Of a DNA stretch of 64,000 nt, positions 54,742 to 61,923 are shown piece by piece. The number at the start of each line of letters is the position of its first letter. The first letter of the stretch is position 1. This stretch comes from Burkholderiales bacterium. GTDB taxonomy: Bacteria > Pseudomonadota > Gammaproteobacteria > Burkholderiales > SHXO01. The stretch is taken from NCBI GenBank assembly GCA_020854105.1, contig JADZGB010000029.1, forward strand, positions 20,146 through 84,145. The letters are read 5' to 3'. Made by a program: the position numbers and the translations under genes. Under the pieces are notes generated by a model. That model searched no databases. It worked only from the letters and a program-made list of their open reading frames with translations, and was not told where the DNA came from.

Positions 54742-57258
54742 ATGGTGCCGCGCAATCCCCGCCATCCGCTCGTCCTGCTCGCTCTCGGACTGATCCTGCT
54801 GCCGTGGCTGGTGCTCGGCCTGGGCTTCACCTGGGGCGTGGCGACCGAGATCGCGATCTTCGCGCTGGTGGGCATCGGCTACAACATCCTGCTTGGCTAC
54901 ACCGGCCTGCTGTCATTCGGTCACGGCCTGTTCTTCGGACTCGCCGCCTATTGCCTCGCGCTGACCCAGATCCACTGGTTCGGCGACAGCATGCTGCTGC
55001 CCATGCTGGCCGCGATCGCGTTCTCCGCTCTCCTCGGCCTGGTCATCGGTTTCCTGGTGCTGCGCCGGCGCGGGGTGTACTTCTCGCTGCTCACGCTCGC
55101 TTTCACCGCCCTGACCTTCTACATCGTGTTCCGCTGGACCGACTTCACCGGCGGCGAGAACGGGCTATCGGGGGTTCGCCGCCACGCGCTGCTCGATGAC
55201 CCGCGCGTGTACTACTACGTGGTGGCCGCCGTCGTGTTCACCGTCGCCTGGCTGGTGTGGCGGATCGTGCGCTCCCCGCTGGGCAGCGTGCTGGTCGCCA
55301 TTCGCGAGAACGAGCAGCGCGCGCGCTTCGCCGGCTATCCCGTGCACCGCTACAAGCTGGCGGCCTTCATCGTCTCCGCCACGGTGGTCGGCCTGGGCGG
55401 CACGCTGGCGGCCTACCTCAAGCTGTTCGTCTCGGCCGACCTGGTGCACGTGAATTTCTCCGGCGAGATCCTGGCCATGACCATCTTCGGCGGCATGGGC
55501 AGTTTTCTCGGCCCCGCACTGGGCGCCTTCCTCTACCTGATGTTCCGCGAACTGGTCTCGGGCATCACCTCCGCCTGGCAGTTCTGGTTCGGCCTGCTGT
55601 TCATGGCGCTCATCCTCTATTCGCCGCTGGGCATCGTCGGCCTGGGTGAGCGCCTGCTCGCGCCGCTGCGGCGCAGGCAGGTGGACGCCGCCGCGATGGC
55701 CGGGCGCGTGACGCCCCAGGCACGCCGGGAGGCGCCCGCCTTCCTGCGCGAGCACGCTCCGGTGGCCGGCGCCCTGCTGACATGCCGCGGTGTGCGCAAG
55801 CGCTTCGGCGCATTCGTCGCCGTGGACGGCGTCGACCTGCAACTGGAGGACCGCCGGTTGCATGCGCTCATCGGGCCCAATGGCGCGGGCAAGACCACGC
55901 TGTTCAACCTCGTCTCCGGGATGTTCCCGCCCGACGAAGGCAACATCGAGATGGCGGGCGCTTCCATCGGCGGCCTGCCGCCGGAAGGCGTGATGGCGCG
56001 CGGCGTGTCGCGCTCCTTCCAGATCACCAGCCTGTTCCCATCGCTCACCGTCTGGGAGCATCTGCGCCTCGCGGTCCAGGCGCGCTCGCCGTTGCGCTTC
56101 CACGCCTTCCGCGATGCCGCGACACTGGAGCAGGTCAATGCCCAGACCGGGGAACTGGTGCGCTTCCTCGGTCTCGAGGGCGTGGAGCAGGTGAGCGTCT
56201 CGAGCCTGTCCTACGGCGGCCAGCGCCTGGTGGAGATCGGCGTGGCGCTGGCGGCAAAGCCGCGCGCCCTGCTGCTCGATGAACCGCTGGTCGGCCTGGC
56301 TGCGGCCGAGCGCGAACGCGTCACGCAACTGATCCGCGATCTCACGCAGCACATGGCGGTGCTGCTGGTCGAGCACGACATCGACCGCGTGTTCGCGGTG
56401 GCCGACAGGATCACGGTGATGAACGAAGGCAGGGTGCTGGTCGAAGGCGACGCGCAGAGCGTGCGCGCGCACCCCGAAGTGCAGCGCGTGTACATCGGCA
56501 GCGGCCAGGCGCACGTGCAGGCCCGCGAGCCACGCACCCAGATCGCCGGAGACCCGGTGCTGAGCGTGGCCGGCATCGACACCTACTACGGCAAGAGCCA
56601 CATCCTGCACGACGTGTCGTTCGAGGTGCGCGCCGGCGAGGTAGTGGCATTGCTCGGACGCAACGGTGCCGGCAAGACCTCCACTTTCAAGAGCATCATG
56701 GGCATCGTGCAGCCGCGCAGCGGCAGCGTCACGCTCGAACGGCGCACGCTCACCGGCCTGACACCCGAGCAGATCGCCCGGCTGGGAGTCGGACTGGTGC
56801 CGCAGGGCCGGCGCCTGTTCTCGGGCCTGACGGTGGAGGAGAACCTGCGCCTGGGCAGACTGTCCCGCGCGCGCGGCGAGGGCGTTCGCTGGGAACGCGA
56901 GCGCATCTACGCATGCTTCCCCCGGATCCGCGACAGGCTGCGTACGCGCGCGGACCAGTTGTCCGGGGGCGAGCAGCAGATGGTCGCCATCGCGCGTGCG
57001 CTGGTGGGCAACGTGAAACTGCTGCTGCTCGACGAGCCGTTCGAGGGACTGAGTCCGGCCATGGTCGAGGAGGTCTACCGCTCGATCGAGCAGCTGCGCA
57101 AGGAGGTGTCGATCCTCGTCATCGAACATCACCTCGACACTGTCCTGTCGCTCGCGGACCGCGCGGTGGTGCTCGACCGCGGCCGCGTATCGCACATCGG
57201 TCCAGCGGTACCGCTGCTGAGCAATCTGGATTTCCGGCGCGAGGTGCTGTGGCTGTGA
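54742..57258 (+). CDS. LivM-LivG-LivF triple fusion: ABC permease plus two ATPases
   Basis: An 838-residue single frame joining three normally separate subunits. Residues 1-310 are a LivM permease ([32 protein letters not shown]). After a short linker, 345-590 is a LivG ATPase (Walker A GPNGAGKT 378-385, signature LSYGGQ 489-494, Walker B LLLDEP). Residues 605-838 are a LivF ATPase (Walker A GRNGAGKT 639-646, signature LSGGEQQ, LLLLDEPFEGLSP). All ATPase motifs are intact, so the fusion should be functional. LivM-LivG fusions are known; the additional LivF makes this unusual. No internal stop or frame change was seen. Confidence 0.93.
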   Translation: MVPRNPRHPLVLLALGLILLPWLVLGLGFTWGVATEIAIFALVGIGYNILLGYTGLLSFGHGLFFGLAAYCLALTQIHWFGDSMLLPMLAAIAFSALLGLVIGFLVLRRRGVYFSLLTLAFTALTFYIVFRWTDFTGGENGLSGVRRHALLDDPRVYYYVVAAVVFTVAWLVWRIVRSPLGSVLVAIRENEQRARFAGYPVHRYKLAAFIVSATVVGLGGTLAAYLKLFVSADLVHVNFSGEILAMTIFGGMGSFLGPALGAFLYLMFRELVSGITSAWQFWFGLLFMALILYSPLGIVGLGERLLAPLRRRQVDAAAMAGRVTPQARREAPAFLREHAPVAGALLTCRGVRKRFGAFVAVDGVDLQLEDRRLHALIGPNGAGKTTLFNLVSGMFPPDEGNIEMAGASIGGLPPEGVMARGVSRSFQITSLFPSLTVWEHLRLAVQARSPLRFHAFRDAATLEQVNAQTGELVRFLGLEGVEQVSVSSLSYGGQRLVEIGVALAAKPRALLLDEPLVGLAAAERERVTQLIRDLTQHMAVLLVEHDIDRVFAVADRITVMNEGRVLVEGDAQSVRAHPEVQRVYIGSGQAHVQAREPRTQIAGDPVLSVAGIDTYYGKSHILHDVSFEVRAGEVVALLGRNGAGKTSTFKSIMGIVQPRSGSVTLERRTLTGLTPEQIARLGVGLVPQGRRLFSGLTVEENLRLGRLSRARGEGVRWERERIYACFPRIRDRLRTRADQLSGGEQQMVAIARALVGNVKLLLLDEPFEGLSPAMVEEVYRSIEQLRKEVSILVIEHHLDTVLSLADRAVVLDRGRVSHIGPAVPLLSNLDFRREVLWL

Positions 57259-57275
57259 CCGGATCGAACGCTTTT

Positions 57276-57392
57276 GCCACAGAGCACACTGAGAACACAG
57301 AGGCTGGGGCGCCTTCTTCAGCCATCATTGCGTTGTCACTGTTCGGCATCGCCGATCCATTACTTCTCTGTGACTTCTGTGTCCTCCGTGGC
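57276..57392. repeat. Intergenic inverted-repeat element (CACAGAG type), copy 1
   Basis: The 27-bp left arm (57276-57302, begins GCCACAGAGCACACTG) and right arm (57366-57392, ends TCCTCCGTGGC) match at 21 of 27 positions when one is reversed. It fills the gap between the fusion gene and the SDR gene. Confidence 0.7.
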
Positions 57393-57417
57393 CGATGAAT
57401 CTTATGGAGAGGAAACG

Positions 57418-58191
57418 ATGGAACTATCGATGAAGGGAAAGCGCGTCCTGATCACCGCCGGCGCAGGCGGGATCGGCCGCGTCATGACGGAGACGTTCGT
57501 GAAGGCGGGCGCGCGCGTGCACGTCTGCGACGTGGTGCAGAGCGCGATCGACGAGACCGTCAAGTCGCTTGGCGTGACGGCCACGCTGTGCGACGTGTCG
57601 AACCTGGAGCAGGTGGATCGCATGTTCGCCGATGCTGGCAGGCATCTGGGCGCTCTGGACGTGCTGATCAACAACGCGGGCATTGCCGGACCCACCGGCA
57701 GGGTGGAGGAAATTTCCGTCTCCGACTGGCAGCGCTGCATCGAGATCGATCTCAACGGCATGTTCTACTGCACCCGGCTGGCCGTTCCGATGCTCAGGGC
57801 CGCAGGCGGAGGCAGTATCATCAATCTCTCCTCGGCCGCGGGCCGCCTCGGCTTCCCCTATCGCACGCCGTATGCGGCGGCAAAGTGGGCGGTGGTAGGC
57901 TTCAGCAAGAGTCTGTCCATGGAAGTGGGCACCGACGGCATCCGCGTCAATGCCATCCAGCCGGGTGTGGTCGAGGGCGAGCGCATCGACCGGGTCATCG
58001 CTGCCAAGGCGCAGGCGGTCGGGATCGGCTTCGAGGAGCAGAAGAGGATCTCGCTCGAGCGCGTCTCCATGCGCAGCATGGTGAGCCCGCAGGACGTCGC
58101 GAACATGGCGCTGTTCCTCGCGAGCGACGCGGGGGCCCACGTGACCGGCCAGGCGATCTCGGTGTGCGCTGGGGTGGAGATGCTGGGTTGA
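57418..58191 (+). CDS. Short-chain dehydrogenase/reductase (intact active site)
   Basis: A 257-residue NAD(P)-dependent oxidoreductase. Cofactor motif TAGAGGIG, NNAG, catalytic Ser in INLSSAAG and YAAAK are all present. GGAGAGGAAACG gives a strong ribosome site for the ATG at 57418. The expected reaction is oxidation of a secondary alcohol, probably the hydroxy acid brought in by the importer. It is bracketed by two copies of the CACAGAG inverted-repeat element. Confidence 0.92.
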   Translation: MELSMKGKRVLITAGAGGIGRVMTETFVKAGARVHVCDVVQSAIDETVKSLGVTATLCDVSNLEQVDRMFADAGRHLGALDVLINNAGIAGPTGRVEEISVSDWQRCIEIDLNGMFYCTRLAVPMLRAAGGGSIINLSSAAGRLGFPYRTPYAAAKWAVVGFSKSLSMEVGTDGIRVNAIQPGVVEGERIDRVIAAKAQAVGIGFEEQKRISLERVSMRSMVSPQDVANMALFLASDAGAHVTGQAISVCAGVEMLG

Positions 58192-58199
58192 AAGCTCTT

Positions 58200-58302
58200 G
58201 CCACAGAGGGCACGGAGAGCACAGAGCTGTTTCGATCCGAGGACAGGATCCGAGAACTCGACGAAGCAACGCTCTCTCTGTGTACTCCGTGCCCTCTGTG
58301 GC
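58200..58302. repeat. Intergenic inverted-repeat element (CACAGAG type), copy 2
   Basis: The 27-bp left arm (58200-58226, begins GCCACAGAGGGCACGG) and right arm (58276-58302, ends GTGCCCTCTGTGGC) match at 25 of 27 positions when one is reversed. The loop is 49 bp. It is related to the copy at 57276-57392 on the other side of the SDR gene. Confidence 0.8.
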
Positions 58303-58319
58303 TGATCTCTCTTAGGTAG

Positions 58320-59270
58320 ATGAACATGGAAAAAATAGCAATCGTAGGAGCAGGACTGATCGGCCGGGCGTGGGCCATGGTGTTCGCGCGCGCCGGCCAC
58401 GAGGTCGTGATGTTCGACGCGGCCCCCGGTGCAGTCGACAAGGCGCTCGGCCTGATCGGCGCGGGTCTGAACGAATCGCGCGAGTTCGGTCTGATCAGTG
58501 AGAAGGCGGAGACGGTGCTCGAGCGCATCCGCGCGGCCTCATCGCTGTCCGATGCGCTGAAGGACGCCGACTACGTCCAGGAGAACACCTCCGAGAACCT
58601 GGAAATCAAGCGCGGCGTGTTCGCGCAGATGGACGCGGCGGCCGGACCGGACTGCATCCTGGCCAGTTCCACTTCCACCATCGAGACCTCCCGCTTCGCG
58701 GAGGGCCTGCCCGGGCGGCACCGCTGCCTGGTAGCGCACCCGGTCAATCCGCCGCACGTGGTGCCGATCGTGGAGCTCTCGCCCGCCCCGTTCACCTCAC
58801 CCGAGGTGGTGGAGCGTGCGCGCAGCCTTCACGAGCGCGTGGGGCAGGTGCCGATCACGGTCAGGCGCGAGGTCGAGGGCTTCATTCTCAACCGGCTGCA
58901 GGCGGCACTGTTGAACGAGGCCTGGCGGCTGGTGAAGGAGGACTACGTCAGCGTCGAGGATCTGGACAAGACCATCCGCGACGGCCTGGGACTGCGCTGG
59001 GCATTCATGGGGCCGTTCGAGACCATCGACCTGAACGCCCCCGGCGGCGTGGTCGATTACGCGGCGCGCTACGGCCCGAAGCTGCAGGGCATGATGCAGG
59101 ACGTGCACTACGAGCCCTGGGACGAGGCGCTGATCGCGCGCGTCGAGGCCGAGCGCCGCCAGCTCATGGCGCAGAGCGGTCACGGCAAGCGCGAGGCGTG
59201 GCGCGACCGCCGCCTGATGGCATTGATCGCGCACAAGCGCGAGATGACGAAGGACGAAGGCCACCGCTAG
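58320..59270 (+). CDS. 3-hydroxyacyl-CoA dehydrogenase family oxidoreductase (L-carnitine/L-gulonate dehydrogenase-like)
   Basis: A 316-residue stand-alone NAD-dependent dehydrogenase of the lambda-crystallin group. The NAD motif is IAIVGAGLIGRAWA, followed by ASSTSTIETS and the catalytic AHPVNPPHVVPIVEL, then the C-terminal helical domain (NRLQAALLNEAWRLV). Related enzymes oxidise free 3-hydroxy acids such as L-carnitine or L-gulonate rather than CoA esters. The neighbouring beta-keto acid cleavage enzyme fits this: the 3-keto acid produced would be its substrate. A Met two codons downstream is an alternative start. Confidence 0.9.
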   Translation: MNMEKIAIVGAGLIGRAWAMVFARAGHEVVMFDAAPGAVDKALGLIGAGLNESREFGLISEKAETVLERIRAASSLSDALKDADYVQENTSENLEIKRGVFAQMDAAAGPDCILASSTSTIETSRFAEGLPGRHRCLVAHPVNPPHVVPIVELSPAPFTSPEVVERARSLHERVGQVPITVRREVEGFILNRLQAALLNEAWRLVKEDYVSVEDLDKTIRDGLGLRWAFMGPFETIDLNAPGGVVDYAARYGPKLQGMMQDVHYEPWDEALIARVEAERRQLMAQSGHGKREAWRDRRLMALIAHKREMTKDEGHR

Positions 59271-59338
59271 CGCGCTGGTCGGACCATTTCCGCGCGGACC
59301 CGGACGGGCGCGCGGTTCACATCAACAGGAGTACATGC

Positions 59339-60271
59339 ATGTCAGCCAAGCAGAACAAGGTCATCATCACCTGCGCCATCACCGGGTCGATCCATACCCC
59401 GTCGATGTCGCCCTATCTGCCGATCAGCCCGGACGAGATCGCCGAGGCGTCGATCGGCGCGGCCAAGGCCGGCGCCGCCATCGTGCACCTGCACGCGCGC
59501 ATGCCCGACGGCCGGCCCACGCAGGATCCGGAGGTGTTCAAGCAGTTCCTGCCCAGGATCAAGGCCGGCAGCAACGTGGTGCTCAACCTCACCACCGGAG
59601 GCGCACCCACGATGCCGATCGAGGAGCGCCTGCAGCCGGCGCTGCGCCTGAAGCCCGAGGTGGCGTCGCTGAACATGGGCTCGATGAATTTCGGGCTGTA
59701 CGAGATGATCCCGCGCGTGAAGGAATGGAGGAACGACTGGGAGAAGCCGTACCTGGAGGGTTCCGAGGACCGCATCTTCAAGAACACCTTCAAGGACATC
59801 GCCTACATCCTGCAGTCGTGCAGCGAGAACGCCACGCGCTTCGAGATCGAGTGCTACGACATCGGCCACCTGTACACGGCCGCGCACTTCCTGGATCGCG
59901 GGCTGATCAAGCCACCGCTGCTCATCCAGTCGGTGTTCGGCATCCGCGGCGGCATCGGTCCCCATCCGGAGGACGTGATGCACATGAAGCGCACCGGTGA
60001 CCGGCTGTTCGGCGACCAGTACCTGTGGTCGGTGCTCGGCGGCGGCCGCAACCAGATGTACATCGCCACCCAATCGGCCGTGATGGGCGGCAACGTGCGC
60101 GTCGGCCTCGAGGACAGCCTGTGGCTCGGCAAGGGCCAGCTGGCGAAGACCAACGCCGACCAGGTCGCGAAGATCCGCCGCATCCTCGAGGAACTGGGAC
60201 TGGAAGTCGCTTCCGCCGATGATGCCCGCGCGATGCTCCAGCTCAAGGGCGGCAGCAGCGTGAACTTCTAA
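59339..60271 (+). CDS. Beta-keto acid cleavage enzyme (BKACE, DUF849)
   Basis: A 310-residue zinc TIM-barrel enzyme. Members condense a beta-keto acid with acetyl-CoA and release acetoacetate and a new CoA ester, or the reverse pattern in 3-dehydrocarnitine cleavage. The zinc ligands HLH are at residues 50-52 (IVHLHARMPDGRPTQD), with TCAITGSIHTPSMSPYLP at the N-terminus and the later motif NMGSMNFG. The ATG at 59339 has AGGAG upstream. It sits directly behind the hydroxy acid dehydrogenase, as in carnitine loci (cdhA/cdhC); the particular keto acid is not determined. Confidence 0.93.
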   Translation: MSAKQNKVIITCAITGSIHTPSMSPYLPISPDEIAEASIGAAKAGAAIVHLHARMPDGRPTQDPEVFKQFLPRIKAGSNVVLNLTTGGAPTMPIEERLQPALRLKPEVASLNMGSMNFGLYEMIPRVKEWRNDWEKPYLEGSEDRIFKNTFKDIAYILQSCSENATRFEIECYDIGHLYTAAHFLDRGLIKPPLLIQSVFGIRGGIGPHPEDVMHMKRTGDRLFGDQYLWSVLGGGRNQMYIATQSAVMGGNVRVGLEDSLWLGKGQLAKTNADQVAKIRRILEELGLEVASADDARAMLQLKGGSSVNF

Positions 60272-60291
60272 CTGGCGGAAGTTCTCACGAC

Positions 60292-61359
60292 ATGCGCACT
60301 CACAAGATAGCCGCCATCGGCGGCGACGGCATCGGGCCGGAGGTGATCGAGGCCGGGCTGGAAGTGCTCGACGCGTTGGTCACGCAGGATGGCGGCTTCC
60401 GTCTCGAGGTGGAGCGTTTCCCCTGGGGCAGCGGCTTCTACCGGCAGACCGGCCGCATGATGCCGGAGGATGGCCTGGACACCCTGAAGCGCTTCGACGC
60501 CATCTACTTCGGCGCGGTGGGGGCGCAGGACGTGCCTGATCACGTCACGCTGTGGGGACTGCGGCTGGCGATCTGCCAGGGCTTCGACCAGTACGCCAAC
60601 GTGCGCCCGACGCGCATCCTGCCCGGCGTCAGCGCTCCGCTCAAGCTGCACAGCGACGCGGACATCGACTGGGTCATCATCCGTGAGAACAGCGAGGGCG
60701 AGTACTCCGGCCAGGGCAGGCGCTCGCACCGCGGGCTGCCGGAGGAGGTCGCCACCGAGGTGTCGATCTTCACCCGCGCGGGCGTGAGCCGCATCATGCG
60801 CTTCGCCTTCGAGCTGGCGCGCGGCCGCCCGCGCCGGCTGCTCACGCTGATCACCAAGTCCAACGCGCAGCGCCACGGCATGGTGCTGTGGGACGAGATC
60901 TTCGAGGAGGTTGCGCGCGACTACCCGGACGTCGGCACCGACAGGATGCTGGTGGATGCCGCCACCACCCGCATGGTGCTCAAGCCGCAGTCGCTGGACG
61001 TCATGGTGGCGACGAACCTGCACGCCGACATCCTCTCCGACCTGGCGGCCGCGCTGTCCGGCAGCCTGGGCATCGCGCCCACCGCCAACCTGAATCCGGC
61101 GCGGCGCTTCCCGTCGATGTTCGAGCCGATCCACGGCTCGGCCTTCGACATCGTCGGCAAGGGAATCGCCAATCCGATCGGCACCTTCTGGTCGGCGGCG
61201 ATGATGCTCGATCACCTGGGCGAGCGTGCAGCCGCATCCCGTCTGATGGCGGCGATCGAGGCGGTCACCCGTGCCCGCGTGTTCACCCCCGACCTCGGCG
61301 GCAAGGCCACGACGCGCGAGGTGACGCAGGCGGTGTGCGCCGCGCTCGCGCACCGTTGA
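60292..61359 (+). CDS. Tartrate/D-malate-type beta-decarboxylating dehydrogenase
   Basis: A 355-residue member of the isocitrate/isopropylmalate dehydrogenase family. It has IGGDGIGPEVIEAG, the substrate-binding RENSEGEYSGQG, catalytic Lys in TKSNAQRHG, NLHADILSDLAAALSG and EPIHGSAFDIVGKG. This set is closest to tartrate dehydrogenase/decarboxylase and D-malate dehydrogenase (TtuC/DmlA); the true leucine-pathway enzyme is less likely because no leuCD are nearby. It follows the BKACE gene by 20 bp and ends the cluster. Confidence 0.9.
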   Translation: MRTHKIAAIGGDGIGPEVIEAGLEVLDALVTQDGGFRLEVERFPWGSGFYRQTGRMMPEDGLDTLKRFDAIYFGAVGAQDVPDHVTLWGLRLAICQGFDQYANVRPTRILPGVSAPLKLHSDADIDWVIIRENSEGEYSGQGRRSHRGLPEEVATEVSIFTRAGVSRIMRFAFELARGRPRRLLTLITKSNAQRHGMVLWDEIFEEVARDYPDVGTDRMLVDAATTRMVLKPQSLDVMVATNLHADILSDLAAALSGSLGIAPTANLNPARRFPSMFEPIHGSAFDIVGKGIANPIGTFWSAAMMLDHLGERAAASRLMAAIEAVTRARVFTPDLGGKATTREVTQAVCAALAHR

Positions 61360-61369
61360 AGAGGCCGGA

Positions 61370-61923
61370 TCAGGGCTTCGTCGGCGGCAGCGACACCGCC
61401 CACTTCTGCACCATCGACATCAGCAGATATCACCTTGACCTGCTGCACGGCGAGGTAGCAGCGCTACGTATAGCGGCGTCATGCCGCCTTCGATGAACGC
61501 CACCAACAGCGCTGGGATCGCGGCCACGATCGGGCCGATGAAGGGAATGAATTCGAGCAGCGCGGCGATCAGCGCGAGCGACACGGCCTGCGGTACGCCG
61601 AGCAGCGTCAACCCTATCCCGGTCACCGCACCGACCGCCAGCATGGCGATGAACTGACCCAGCAGCCAGCGCTTCAAGGCCTTCGCAGCGTGATCGAGGG
61701 CGAGTCCGGTTCACTCGCGCGCCCGTTCAGGAATGAGCTTCAGCAGTCCCCGTCGATACAGCGCAGGATCGGCGACTAGATGCAGGCCGAGAAAGACGAT
61801 CAGCAACGCGTTCGCCAGCGCCCCGAACGTGCTGGTGGCGAAGCGTGCAAAACGGGAGAACCCTCCCTGGGCGCTCTCCACGCCCTGCAGGCTCATCTCG
61901 ATTGCCCACTGCCCCCCGCTCCC
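61370..61923 (-). pseudogene. Remnant of an AI-2E family (PerM-like) permease gene
   Basis: Coding similarity runs on the minus strand from the CRISPR boundary (GGQWAIEMSLQGVESAQ) through LIVFLGLHLVADPALYRRG and LPRRAxxx-type regions to KWAVSLPP. There is a nonsense codon, TGA at 61711-61713 (between PERARE and TGLALDHAA), in frame with both sides. Two frameshifts then separate FIEGGMTPLYVALL, YLAVQQV and LLMSMVQKWAVSLPP. The N-terminal and C-terminal parts of the normal protein (about 350 residues) are missing. The 5' end stops exactly at the first CRISPR repeat. It is a dead gene. Confidence 0.85.

Noticed and set aside
61712..61923. Small separate membrane protein gene next to the CRISPR array
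   Set aside because: It is in the same frame as the fragment behind the TGA codon and matches the same permease family, so it is part of one pseudogene.
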